Shown in pieces: positions 32,140-39,898 of a stretch of DNA of 64,000 nucleotides. Where the stretch lies: NCBI RefSeq assembly GCF_000695795.1, contig NZ_JNCA01000013.1:88820-152819 (forward strand), given 5' to 3'. The translations under genes were made by a program, and so were the position numbers. The first letter of the stretch is position 1. Each line of letters starts with the position of its first letter. The DNA is from Flavobacterium seoulense. Its GTDB lineage: Bacteria > Bacteroidota > Bacteroidia > Flavobacteriales > Flavobacteriaceae. Under the pieces are notes generated by a model, which made no database searches, was not told the DNA's origin, and worked only from the letters and a program-made list of their open reading frames with translations.

Positions 32140-32814
32140 TTAATTATTGCATAATTTAGAATCCAAATCTTTAACGCTGGAGTAATTTAATTCGTCAAAA
32201 TGATTAACAACAAAATCAGCTATGGACAAATCCTGATTCTTAGAATGCAAGCTGTTGTAGCCTATACACAAAATCCCTGCCGCTTTTGAAGCTATAAGTC
32301 CATTTGTACTGTCTTCGATAACAATACAGCTTTCTTTTGGAGCAATCGATAAACTTGCGGCGTGTTCAAAAATTGCCGGATGTGGTTTTGATTTTGGAAA
32401 ATCTTCACCACTTACTTTATGTGTAAAATATTGATGCAAATCAAAACGATTAAAAATACGTTCGATAGTTACTTTTGAAGCTGATGAAGCCAAAATTAAC
32501 TGTACTCCATTTTGATGTAAATCTTCAATTAAATTTCTAACTCCTGCTAATAATTCCAAATCCTTTTTGGTATCAAAAGCATCATTAAAAATACTGCGTT
32601 TTCTTTGAATCAAATCCTCAACTTCCTGTTCCAGTTTAAAAATATCTTTTAATTTCTGAAAAATATTTCGCGTCGAATTTCCCGTAAAAGAAGTATATAA
32701 TTCTTCACTTACTTCGATGTTTAATTCAGCAAATTGTTTGTAATAAGCATAACGGTGTACCGGTTCTGTATCGACAATCACACCGTCCATGTCAAAAATT
32801 ACTGTTTGTATCAT
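32140..32814 (-). CDS. HAD family hydrolase, beta-phosphoglucomutase-like
   Basis: A 224-residue haloacid dehalogenase superfamily protein. The nucleophile loop is VIFDMDGVIVDTEPVHRYAY, motif II is LILASSASK, and the Lys and acidic motifs are in HKVSGEDFPKSKPHPAIFEH and CIVIEDSTNGLIASKAAG. The cap insertion follows the first motif, as in beta-phosphoglucomutase and phosphatase-type members. The substrate is a phosphorylated sugar or similar small molecule; it cannot be narrowed. Length is normal. Confidence 0.92.
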   Translation of the reverse strand: MIQTVIFDMDGVIVDTEPVHRYAYYKQFAELNIEVSEELYTSFTGNSTRNIFQKLKDIFKLEQEVEDLIQRKRSIFNDAFDTKKDLELLAGVRNLIEDLHQNGVQLILASSASKVTIERIFNRFDLHQYFTHKVSGEDFPKSKPHPAIFEHAASLSIAPKESCIVIEDSTNGLIASKAAGILCIGYNSLHSKNQDLSIADFVVNHFDELNYSSVKDLDSKLCNN

Positions 32815-32825
32815 TTTTATTTTTT

Positions 32826-32862
32826 TTAGTTGCTAAGTTTCTAAGTTACTGAGATTCTAAGC
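32826..32862. repeat. Intergenic CTAAGTT-type short tandem repeat
   Basis: Near copies of CTAAGTT recur about every ten bases (CTAAGTTT, CTAAGTTAC, then GATTCTAAG). It lies between the HAD gene and tcdA, has no coding potential and forms no strong hairpin. Confidence 0.5.
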
Positions 32863-32898
32863 TTTTTTTACTTCCTAATTTTCCCAGCTTCCTACTCC

Positions 32899-33621
32899 TT
32901 ACTTTTCACTTTTAAGCAAATGACGAATTACCGTTTCAGCAGCGTGTAAACCAAACAAACAAGGCATATAACTATTGGTTCCGTAAAAAGATTTCTTGAA
33001 ATTAGTTCCATCTGTTCTTTTCACACTGCCTTCATCTGGTTTTTCGGTAGAAAATACGGCTTTCACTCCTCTACTCACACCCATTTTTTTAAGACGCTTA
33101 CGCACCACTTTGGCTAACGGACAAACATCGGTTTTACTAATATCTTTTACCACTACTTTACTGGCCAGCATTTTTCCGCCGGCACCCATATTAGAAATAA
33201 TTTTCACGCCTTTTTTCTTAGCGCCTACAATTAAATTCAATTTTGGAGTAATGCTATCAATACAGTCTAAAACGTAATCAAAATCGGTACTTATAATTTC
33301 GAAAGCACGCTCCGGAGAAAGAAATTCCTGTACGCGCGTCAATTGCAATTCAGGATTAATATCCATTAATCTATCGCCAACAATGGTAATTTTTGGTTGA
33401 CCTACAGTAGAATGCAAAGCTGGTAATTGTCGGTTAATATTAGTAATATCGACTACATCACCATCTACAATTGTCATTTTTCCTACTCCTGCTCTGGCTA
33501 AAAATTCGGCTGCAAACGAACCAACACCACCTAATCCTACTACAAGTACATGTGCATTTTGTAGTTTTTCTAATCCTTCTTTTCTAAATAATAATTCAGC
33601 TCTTTCGGTCCATTCAGCCAT
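32899..33621 (-). CDS. tcdA: tRNA threonylcarbamoyladenosine dehydratase TcdA
   Basis: A ThiF/MoeB/E1-like enzyme of 240 residues that converts t6A at position 37 of ANN-decoding tRNAs to the cyclic ct6A form using ATP. The nucleotide-binding loop is VLVVGLGGVGSFAAEFLARA, followed by VDGDVVDITNINRQLPALHS. YVLDCIDSITPKLNLI and SNMGAGGKMLASKVVVKDIS are also family-typical, as is the C-terminal YMPCLFGLHAAETVIRHLL. It overlaps nothing and lies 30 bases after the TatD-like gene on the same strand. Confidence 0.93.
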   Translation of the reverse strand: MAEWTERAELLFRKEGLEKLQNAHVLVVGLGGVGSFAAEFLARAGVGKMTIVDGDVVDITNINRQLPALHSTVGQPKITIVGDRLMDINPELQLTRVQEFLSPERAFEIISTDFDYVLDCIDSITPKLNLIVGAKKKGVKIISNMGAGGKMLASKVVVKDISKTDVCPLAKVVRKRLKKMGVSRGVKAVFSTEKPDEGSVKRTDGTNFKKSFYGTNSYMPCLFGLHAAETVIRHLLKSEK

Positions 33622-33651
33622 AATTAAAATGTATTTGTTTATTTTGGTAAT

Positions 33652-34302
33652 TTATTTATTGGTAAAAACACTATCAAAAGTGTTCGAAATTATTTGTTGT
33701 AATTCTGCTATCGTTATCTTTCTATATTTTGCTGCTAAAGCATACACTTCTTCAATACTATAATCAGAAGTATCGGTTTCTAAGAAAAATCGATTTTCGG
33801 GAACATTGTTAAAAACATGTTCTAATTCTGGATTCAGCAATAAATATCTCCCAAATGACAGATAAAATCCGTTATCTAAAAGTTGTTTTGCCAATTGCTC
33901 TTTTTTTGAAAATCCATGAATGATTACAGGAATTGTAATCTTCAGTTTATTTTTTAACTCTATTAATTCCTGAAAAGCATGCACGCAATGTATCACTACT
34001 GGTTTTTGAAATTTTTCGGCTAATAAGAATTGTTTTTCCAAAACATTCAGCTGAATTTCAAAAGCGGTTTCGCTGCGCTTGTCTAAACCACATTCCCCAA
34101 TAGCCAGACATTCGGGCAATGCTGCTTTTTGTTCTAAAATTTCAAAATCGCTTTCCAGTCTATCCTCATTAATATATAAAGGATGAATTCCAATGGAATA
34201 ATTAGGTAAACCAGTATCAAATTCCTGCGGATATTGATTCACTAATTCCAGAACATGTTCCTGATTTTTAAACTCGTGGGTATGTAAATTAAAATACTGC
34301 AT
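33652..34302 (-). CDS. TatD family hydrolase (short form)
   Basis: A 216-residue metal-dependent hydrolase. Metal-binding segments are FNLHTHEFKN, CLAIGECGLDKRSE, VIHCVHAFQE, IIHGFSKKEQL and FFLETDTSDYSIEEVY. Classical TatD DNases have about 260 residues; this short version is frequent in Bacteroidetes. TatD proteins have 3' to 5' DNase activity in other bacteria, but for this branch it is not established. Its ATG overlaps the stop of the DUF1684 gene (TAATG), so the two are coupled; tcdA follows closely. Confidence 0.88.
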   Translation of the reverse strand: MQYFNLHTHEFKNQEHVLELVNQYPQEFDTGLPNYSIGIHPLYINEDRLESDFEILEQKAALPECLAIGECGLDKRSETAFEIQLNVLEKQFLLAEKFQKPVVIHCVHAFQELIELKNKLKITIPVIIHGFSKKEQLAKQLLDNGFYLSFGRYLLLNPELEHVFNNVPENRFFLETDTSDYSIEEVYALAAKYRKITIAELQQIISNTFDSVFTNK

Positions 34303-34904
34303 TAGTCATGAAATTTTTTAACTCCTGCACGAATAGCCACTTTTAAATCATTTTCCAAAGGTACTTTTGGACAAGAATAACGGTAATTATAAGCACAATA
34401 CGGATTGTACGAAGTATTAAAATCGATTGTTATAGTATTTCCTTTTGGAATTTTTAAATCAATATATTTTCCGCCTATGTAACTTTCCTTACCTGATGTT
34501 TCATCAAAAAAAGGCAAGAACAAATCGCCTTTATAATCTGGATTTCTGGCCGAAACCACATCCTGATAAAGATTTAGTTTGCATTTTTTGCCATTTATTT
34601 CAAAATGAGCTTCTCCATATTTTACAAAAATAGGTGTTCTGTCTGTAGAAGTTTTCATTTGAAATGGCTTCTCTTTTGGAGTTCTCACAAAACGTGCGTT
34701 CACAAAATACGTTTTACTTATTGGATAAAAATCCAAACCTTTAAACGATGCTAAATCGTTTGCCTCAAGCGGACTCGTTTTAGCATTGGCATATTCTTTA
34801 TTTAATTCCTGCTGGTACTTTTTGGCTGCAGCATAATCAAATTTCTTTTGGCTAAAGCCAAAAACACTTTGCATAAAAATAACAGTTAACAGAATATACC
34901 TCAT
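34302..34904 (-). CDS. DUF1684 domain protein, exported
   Basis: A 200-residue protein with signal peptide MRYILLTVIFMQSVFGFSQ and the DUF1684 core: KGLDFYPISKTYFVNARFVR, YGEAHFEINGKKCKLNLYQD, then LPFFDETSGKESYIGGKYID and the signature DFNTSYNPYCAYNYRYSCP. The latter, with its Asn, Tyr and two Cys, is the most conserved part of the family. Function is not established. The ATG at 34904 fits the signal peptide; an earlier in-frame ATG at 34979 would put a hydrophobic stretch ahead of it. It is first in a run with the TatD-like gene and tcdA. Confidence 0.88.
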   Translation of the reverse strand: MRYILLTVIFMQSVFGFSQKKFDYAAAKKYQQELNKEYANAKTSPLEANDLASFKGLDFYPISKTYFVNARFVRTPKEKPFQMKTSTDRTPIFVKYGEAHFEINGKKCKLNLYQDVVSARNPDYKGDLFLPFFDETSGKESYIGGKYIDLKIPKGNTITIDFNTSYNPYCAYNYRYSCPKVPLENDLKVAIRAGVKKFHD

Positions 34905-34982
34905 CTTCAAAATTTTAAGCAAAAATAGTTTAAAACTTAGAAAGCCACAAAGTATGAAGCAGATAATATTTGCCAGCAAAAC

Positions 34983-35053
34983 TGTTTTAAAACTAAAAAC
35001 TTAGTTAAATAACTATAAAAATAGTTTTAAAACTAAAAATATAGTTATATTTG
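34983..35053 (+). promoter_or_regulatory. Operator/promoter region of the blaI-M56 pair
   Basis: Overlapping palindromes cover the region: TGTTTTAAAACT (34983), AACTATAAAAATAGTT (35011-35026), AGTTTTAAAACT (35023-35034) and AACTAAAAATATAGTT (35031-35046). The last one abuts a -7 box TATATTTG (35046-35053). This is the expected layout for autorepression by a BlaI/MecI dimer. It also lies upstream of the divergent DUF1684 gene. Confidence 0.7.
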
Positions 35054-35071
35054 AATTTAAATTAAATAACC

Positions 35072-35428
35072 ATGGAAAAATTAACCAACAAAGAAGAAGA
35101 AATCATGCAAATTTTATGGAAGCTCGAAAAAGCTTTTGTAAAAGAAGTAATGGCTGAAATCGCAGATGAAAAACCACATTATAATACGCTTTCAACCATT
35201 ATCAGGAATCTGGAAGAAAAAGGATATGTTTCTTATAATGCTTTTGGGAAAACGCATCAATATTTCCCGATTGTAAAAATGGAGGATTATCGTAAAAAAT
35301 TCATGAACACTGCCATTGAGACTTATTTCAACAGTTCATATAAAAATATGGTTAGTTTTTTTGCGAAAGAAGAGAAAATATCTGCCGAAGAATTACGGGA
35401 AATTTTAGCCATGATTGAAAAAAAATAA
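35072..35428 (+). CDS. BlaI/MecI/CopY family transcriptional repressor
   Basis: A 118-residue winged-helix repressor: EKLTNKEEEIMQILWKLEKA, FVKEVMAEIADEKPHYNTLS and TIIRNLEEKGYVSYNAFGKT, then a C-terminal dimerisation helix region ending in ISAEELREILAMIEK. In the BlaR/BlaI system a membrane M56 peptidase senses a signal and causes cleavage of this repressor. The M56 gene follows five bases downstream. Palindromes overlap the promoter upstream, so autorepression is likely. No beta-lactamase gene lies nearby; the inducer is unknown. Confidence 0.93.
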   Translation: MEKLTNKEEEIMQILWKLEKAFVKEVMAEIADEKPHYNTLSTIIRNLEEKGYVSYNAFGKTHQYFPIVKMEDYRKKFMNTAIETYFNSSYKNMVSFFAKEEKISAEELREILAMIEKK

Positions 35429-35433
35429 TCGCT

Positions 35434-37254
35434 ATGGAAAATGGATTTATTTACCTCATCAAAGCCAGCGGTCTAATAGGAGTTTTTTATCTGGCTTACA
35501 CCTTACTTTTAAGAAAAGAAACTTTCTTTTCAGGAAATAGATGGTTTTTACTTCTTGGATTAATTACTTCCAGCGTTTTACCTTTATTTTTTATCACAAA
35601 AATAATCTGGGTAAAACCAACACCAACCAACATCGACTGGTCACAAATTCCAGTGACAACTTCGACAACTATTCCCGAACCGGAAACCGACTGGTATGCA
35701 ATTGCAGCATATATTTATTTGACTGGAATTGTCATTTTATTCCTAAAGCTACTTTTTGATTTTAAAAGTTTATTCGGCTTATTAAAAGGAAAAACTATTC
35801 AACAGCAAGGAAACTTCAAATTGGTCGATATTACCGAAAACATTGCTCCTTTCTCCTATTTTAATTACATCGTATACAATTCAACTTTATACAGCACTGC
35901 CGAATTGGAAAATATTTTAGAACACGAGAAAGTCCACAGCTCACAAAAACACAGCGTTGACGTATTGATTTCAAGATTGTTTTGTGTCTTTTTTTGGTTC
36001 AATCCGCTCATTTGGCTGTACAAAAAAGTCATTGCACAAAATCTGGAATTCATTGCCGATAGCGAAGCTGCTAAAAAAATAACCGATAAAAAAAATTACC
36101 AATTGACCTTATTGAAGATAACTACACAGGAAAATTGTGTAGCGCTTACCAATCATTTCTATCAATCATTAATCAAAAAACGAATTATTATGTTGAACCA
36201 AAACCAATCAAAAAAATCGAATTCGTGGAAATACGCTTTAATATTTCCTCCACTTGTTGCTTTTGTAATTTTATTTCAAATTGAAGTTGTTGCTCAGGAA
36301 AAGGAAACTCCAAAACAAGAAACTGAAACAGTTATTATTAATAAAAAATCAGACAAATCTATTGTTACAGGAACTTCTGTAAAGCTGAATAGTAACAAAG
36401 ATACTATACTAACTGATGAGAAGAAACCACTTATCATTTTAGACGGACATAGAAATCATAAACTAAAAGTTGAAGATATTCAAAATATCGACCCTAATTC
36501 AATAGAGCAAATTACTGTTTTAAAAGACAAAAATGCTGCAAACAAATATGGCGAAGAAGGAAAAAATGGTGCTATAGAAATTACAACCAAAGAAAAAATT
36601 GGAAAAAATGGATTTTCTACTAAAGGATATAAATTAAAATCACACACAAAACCAAATACAAAGCAAGACATTCAGGTTATAGGATTTAAAACAGGATCTT
36701 CGTCTGGAAATGCTAATCAACAAAAAACAGTATTTGATGGTGAATATTTAAATCGAGAAAAAATTCTTGTAATTGTAGATGGAAAAAAATCAAAAACTGC
36801 TGTAAGTGATATAAATCCTGATTCAATAGAAAGTATCAATGTACTTAAAGATAAAAGTGCTGAAGATAAATACGGCGAAGAAGGAAAAAATGGTGTCATT
36901 GAAATTACAACAAAAGAAAAAATTTTAAAAAATGAATTTACCACTAAAGGATATAAATTAAAATCAGACACAAAACCAAATACAAAACAAGAAATTCAGG
37001 TTATTGGATTTAAAGCAGGATCTTCGTCTGGGAATGCTAATCAACAAAAAACAGTATTTAATGCTAAAAATATAGATCACGAAAAAATTCTTGTGATTGT
37101 AGATGGAAAAAAATCAAAAACTGCTGTAAAAGATCTAAATCCTGATTCAATAGAAAGCATCAATGTACTCAAAGATAAAAGTGCTGAAGATAAATACGGC
37201 GAAAAAGGTAAAAATGGCGTTATAGAGATTACAACAAAATCATCCAAAAAATAA
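35434..37254 (+). CDS. BlaR1-like M56 metallopeptidase fused to TonB-plug-like repeats
   Basis: A 606-residue membrane protein. Four hydrophobic spans surround an M56 domain with zinc motif HEKVHSSQKHSVDV (about residue 167) and FFWFNPLIWLYKKVIAQNLE, then a last span near residue 275 (ALIFPPLVAFVILFQIEVVA). The C-terminal 270 residues, expected outside, carry three copies of a motif like the TonB-receptor plug: LIILDGHR or ILVIVDGKK, SIESINVLKDKSAEDKYGE and EGKNGVIEITTK. Copies two and three are nearly identical, with a period of 324 bases (108 residues). It is coupled to the BlaI-type repressor and is probably its sensor. Confidence 0.9.
   Translation: MENGFIYLIKASGLIGVFYLAYTLLLRKETFFSGNRWFLLLGLITSSVLPLFFITKIIWVKPTPTNIDWSQIPVTTSTTIPEPETDWYAIAAYIYLTGIVILFLKLLFDFKSLFGLLKGKTIQQQGNFKLVDITENIAPFSYFNYIVYNSTLYSTAELENILEHEKVHSSQKHSVDVLISRLFCVFFWFNPLIWLYKKVIAQNLEFIADSEAAKKITDKKNYQLTLLKITTQENCVALTNHFYQSLIKKRIIMLNQNQSKKSNSWKYALIFPPLVAFVILFQIEVVAQEKETPKQETETVIINKKSDKSIVTGTSVKLNSNKDTILTDEKKPLIILDGHRNHKLKVEDIQNIDPNSIEQITVLKDKNAANKYGEEGKNGAIEITTKEKIGKNGFSTKGYKLKSHTKPNTKQDIQVIGFKTGSSSGNANQQKTVFDGEYLNREKILVIVDGKKSKTAVSDINPDSIESINVLKDKSAEDKYGEEGKNGVIEITTKEKILKNEFTTKGYKLKSDTKPNTKQEIQVIGFKAGSSSGNANQQKTVFNAKNIDHEKILVIVDGKKSKTAVKDLNPDSIESINVLKDKSAEDKYGEKGKNGVIEITTKSSKK
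36430..37250 (+). repeat. Tandem 324-base in-gene repeat
   Basis: Landmarks recur at exactly 324 bases: GGATATAAATTAAAATCA at 36625 and 36949, and TCTTCGTCTGG at 36697 and 37021. Two full units and a third, C-terminally cut unit are present; the first is the most diverged. Each unit encodes one plug-like motif plus a GSSSGNANQQKTVF linker. Confidence 0.85.
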
Positions 37255-37265
37255 CTCCTCAAACT

Positions 37266-37298
37266 AAAAAGACGGTCTTGAATAAAAACCGTCTTTTT
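37266..37298 (+). terminator. Terminator after the M56 peptidase gene
   Basis: AAAAAGACGGT and ACCGTCTTTTT are perfectly complementary around an 11-base loop, with Ts following. It overlaps the promoter of the next small gene. Confidence 0.85.
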
Positions 37299-37308
37299 TG
37301 TATCTTTG
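37278..37308 (+). promoter_or_regulatory. Promoter of the 46-residue protein gene
   Basis: TTG (37278-37280), a 20-base spacer and TATCTTTG (37301-37308) match the Bacteroidetes consensus. The TTG lies inside the loop of the preceding terminator. The ATG follows 17 bases after the box. Confidence 0.65.
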
Positions 37309-37325
37309 AGAAAACCCTAAATGTT

Positions 37326-37466
37326 ATGTTTAAAATATTAGCCCGAATCAACAAACTTATTTTACCTAGTTTTACTAAGCAAAAACTCGATTTAGCAAAA
37401 GCTAAAAAGTGGCAATTAGCAATTATAGGCTATCGCTATTATGTTACTTCGAGAGCATTAGACTAG
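37326..37466 (+). CDS. 46-residue conserved-looking basic protein
   Basis: A small basic protein starting MFKILARINKLILPSF and ending IIGYRYYVTSRALD, with a lysine-rich middle (KQKLDLAKAKKWQLA). The N-terminal segment could form an amphipathic helix. A good promoter lies directly upstream, which supports expression. I recall similar short proteins in flavobacteria without a function. Its stop codon overlaps the apt stop on the opposite strand by two bases. An ATG at 37321 is in another frame. Confidence 0.65.
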   Translation: MFKILARINKLILPSFTKQKLDLAKAKKWQLAIIGYRYYVTSRALD

Positions 37467-37975
37467 TAGGTAATCGCAGCAAAAATATCGTATTCTTTTA
37501 TTTTTTCCCTTCCGTTCAGGAAAGTCAATTCCATCAGGAAATTCAACTGTACAATTTCGCCACCTAATTTTTCTATTAATTCACAAACAGCTTTAGCAGT
37601 TCCTCCAGTTGCCAAAACATCATCGTGAATTAATACCTTATCTCCTTTTTGAATGGCATCAATATGAATTTCAAGATTATCCGTTCCGTATTCTAAGTCA
37701 TAAGAAGCAGAAATGGTTTCATAAGGCAGTTTATTAGGTTTTCTTACAGGTACAAAACCCGCATTCAATTCCTGTGCTAATAATATTCCAAATAAAAAAC
37801 CTCTACTCTCGGCACCAACAACCTTATCTATTTTTTGATTTTTTAAAGATTTTACTAATGTATCAAGACATTCTTTCCTTGCTTTTGCATCATTTAACAA
37901 CGGAGTGATATCTTTAAACAAAATTCCTTCTTTTGGAAAACCCTGAATATCACGGATATAATTTTCTAACTGCAT
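37463..37975 (-). CDS. apt: Adenine phosphoribosyltransferase
   Basis: Purine salvage: adenine plus PRPP gives AMP. The 170-residue protein shows LENYIRDIQGFPKEGILFKD and ITPLL at the N-terminus, then VVGAESRGFLFGILLAQELN, VRKPNKLPYETISASYDLEY and the PRPP-binding loop KVLIHDDVLATGGTAKAVCE. Length and motif order are normal. It is a monocistronic gene, tail-to-tail with the 46-residue protein. Confidence 0.97.
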   Translation of the reverse strand: MQLENYIRDIQGFPKEGILFKDITPLLNDAKARKECLDTLVKSLKNQKIDKVVGAESRGFLFGILLAQELNAGFVPVRKPNKLPYETISASYDLEYGTDNLEIHIDAIQKGDKVLIHDDVLATGGTAKAVCELIEKLGGEIVQLNFLMELTFLNGREKIKEYDIFAAITY

Positions 37976-38003
37976 TTTTTTTAGTATTTATTGAAATTTA
38001 TGC

Positions 38004-38033
38004 TTGCAAGTTACACATTTATCCCTATATTTG
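38004..38033 (+). promoter_or_regulatory. Promoter of tRNA-Arg(ACG)
   Basis: TTG (38004-38006), a 19-base spacer and TATATTTG (38026-38033) form a near-ideal Bacteroidetes promoter 36 bases before the mature tRNA start. Confidence 0.8.
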
Positions 38034-38068
38034 CACCCGCAATCACGCTTTACAAAGCTACTGCAAAT

Positions 38069-38142
38069 GGCCTCGTGGCGCAACTGAATAGCGCATCTGA
38101 TTACGGCTCAGAAGGTTACTGGTTTGAATCCAGTCGAGGTCA
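38069..38142 (+). tRNA. tRNA-Arg (anticodon ACG)
   Basis: A 74-base cloverleaf with acceptor GGCCTCG/CGAGGTC (one G-T pair), D stem GCGC/GCGC, anticodon stem TCTGA/TCAGA with loop TTACGGC, and T arm ACTGG-TTTGAAT-CCAGT. The anticodon A34 would be edited to inosine to read CGN codons. CCA is not encoded. Confidence 0.93.
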
Positions 38143-38148
38143 CAAACA

Positions 38149-38190
38149 AAAATCCCTAAACACGTATTAAACAACGTTTTAGGGATTTTT
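38149..38190 (+). terminator. Terminator of tRNA-Arg(ACG)
   Basis: AAAATCCCTAAA pairs with TTTAGGGATTTT around a loop and is followed by a T run, directly behind the tRNA. Confidence 0.85.
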
Positions 38191-38252
38191 TATTTTAGTT
38201 TAGCCAACATAATTTATTGCAGTAATATTGCTAATCTATTTTATAGCCGTCA

Positions 38253-38489
38253 TCAGCGAATGTTCGGGTTCAGTAATTTCTTCCTGATCGAAATTTTCAT
38301 CTTCTTCATTCTATATTGAATCCCTTCTTCCGAATCATTTTCATCAGGATCATCTTCAAATTCATCAGGATTTAGTGCATTTAAAATTACTGTATCCTGA
38401 TTTTCATTTTCAAAAGGTTTTAAAGTTTCGCCTTCATACAAAAGATTTTCATCTTCATGTTCGTAATTTATTTTATTATCTGTTATCAT
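38253..38489 (-). CDS. 78-residue acidic hypothetical protein
   Basis: A small protein with a strongly acidic body (EDDPDENDSEEG) and a basic tail (RMKKMKISIRKKLLNP). It has no signal peptide, membrane span or recognised family. It occupies an otherwise empty 500-base stretch between a tRNA and the aspartoacylase-like gene. A coding role is plausible from its length and amino-acid composition but not proven. Confidence 0.5.
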   Translation of the reverse strand: MITDNKINYEHEDENLLYEGETLKPFENENQDTVILNALNPDEFEDDPDENDSEEGIQYRMKKMKISIRKKLLNPNIR

Positions 38490-38661
38490 AATGCTTTTTT
38501 AAATGGTTAATATTTTAAAATTAAGTATAAGAACTATTTGCTTTTTATAACATTCTTTTAACTGCTTATATAATTATCATTATATCATTGTCACTATTTT
38601 TGCTTTACAATAACGCAACTATGTTGCAATAACTCGGTTTACAAACTTTAAATTAATAAGA

Positions 38662-39720
38662 ATGATCAAAAATTTTAGTACACCTCTTTTCATGCTTCTT
38701 TTTTCGTGCTTTACCATGGCACAATCTTCATACTATTTTGACAATAAAGAAATAAAATCAGGAACAAAAGAACATTTTCTTATCCCAATTTCGACAGCAA
38801 ATAATTCGACCTTAATTCCTGTAACAGTATTTAACGGAGTTAAAAATGGAAAAACTTTAGGAATTACAGCCGGTGTTCACGGCTACGAGCTTGCTCCTAT
38901 TATGGCAGCACAAAGATTGATTACATCCATAGATCCAAAAAAATTAACTGGAGTAGTTATCATGGTACAAATAGCGAATATGGAGAGTTTTCTGGGAAGA
39001 TCGCCTTATGTAAGCCCAATTGACAGAAAAAATCTGGGAAGAACATTTCCGGGTAACAAAGATGGAAGCAATACTGAAAAAGTTGCAAATTATATAACTG
39101 AAAACATTATTGCTAAAGCAGACTATTTTCTCGACATGCATTCAGGAGACGCACCCGAAGACCTTATTCAGTATGGTGCTTACTACAGTAATACTGAGAT
39201 GCCTGAAATTTCAAATATTGGAAAAGAAATGGCTATAGCATTAGGATTTAACCACGTTGTTGTTTTTAATACAGATGGAAAAAATTACATGAAGAAAAAT
39301 GAATTAAGTCTGTATTGTACTGCCGAATCATTCAAACGCGGAATTCCTTCTATTGATATTGAATGCGGACGTATGGGGATTATGGAAGAAACTGCGATTA
39401 AAAAAAATGAACAAAGTGTCATTAATCTTTTGGAACATTTAAAATTCATACTTGGAAAATCGCAAAAAAGCGAAACAGAAAAGCCTTCTATAATCTCAAA
39501 CAGGATATATACTGAATCTAAATTTGACGGCATATTTTATCCTGATAAAAAAGCAGGCGAATATGTTAAAAAGGGAATGAAACTAGGTCATGTAACGAAC
39601 TATTTTGGAGAAGTTTTACAAACAGTTTATGCTGAAGATGATGGTTTATTGATGTTAATTATTGCAACACCTGCAATCAATAAAGGAGAAACGTTAACCG
39701 TAATAGGAAAGACATCTTAA
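38662..39720 (+). CDS. Succinylglutamate desuccinylase/aspartoacylase family protein, exported
   Basis: A 352-residue exported zinc hydrolase (M14-like). After a signal peptide ending CFTMAQ come the zinc ligands in GITAGVHGYELAPIMAAQ (His and Glu) and the third His in YFLDMHSGDAPEDL. A substrate-binding Asn-Arg region reads IDRKNLGRTFPGN, and IDIECGRMG may hold the catalytic Glu. Family members deacylate N-acyl amino acids; this exported branch may act on peptides or acyl-amino acids. The C-terminal beta domain (VLQTVYAEDDGLLMLIIATP) fits the family. Monocistronic, followed by a terminator. Confidence 0.9.
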   Translation: MIKNFSTPLFMLLFSCFTMAQSSYYFDNKEIKSGTKEHFLIPISTANNSTLIPVTVFNGVKNGKTLGITAGVHGYELAPIMAAQRLITSIDPKKLTGVVIMVQIANMESFLGRSPYVSPIDRKNLGRTFPGNKDGSNTEKVANYITENIIAKADYFLDMHSGDAPEDLIQYGAYYSNTEMPEISNIGKEMAIALGFNHVVVFNTDGKNYMKKNELSLYCTAESFKRGIPSIDIECGRMGIMEETAIKKNEQSVINLLEHLKFILGKSQKSETEKPSIISNRIYTESKFDGIFYPDKKAGEYVKKGMKLGHVTNYFGEVLQTVYAEDDGLLMLIIATPAINKGETLTVIGKTS

Positions 39721-39754
39721 ACAGAACTAAACTTTCCTGGCTGGATTAAAAACA

Positions 39755-39787
39755 AAAACTCTAAATTAACGATTTAGAGTTTTTTTT
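39755..39787 (+). terminator. Terminator after the aspartoacylase-like gene
   Basis: AAAACTCTAAAT and ATTTAGAGTTTT pair perfectly around TAACG and run into Ts. Confidence 0.9.
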
Positions 39788-39852
39788 ATACACTTTAAAT
39801 AATAAGCTTCTAAAATTCAAGAACCTCATCTTAAATTAATTATTTGAATTGA

Positions 39853-39887
39853 TTCATAAAATTCAAATTTTCTTCAAAATTCATTTG
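39853..39887 (+). promoter_or_regulatory. TTCAAA direct repeats upstream of the response regulator
   Basis: TTCATA (39853), TTCAAA (39862), TTCAAA (39873) and TTCATT (39880) form a ladder; the two exact copies are 11 bases apart, one helical turn, as expected for an OmpR-type dimer. They lie 12-46 bases before the response regulator ATG, consistent with autoregulation. Confidence 0.5.
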
Positions 39888-39898
39888 TAAATTGCAGT

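Noticed and set aside
36430..37250. CRISPR array suggested by regular repeats
   Set aside because: The repeats are 324 bases long, in frame and protein-coding; they are domain duplications, not short spacer-separated repeats.
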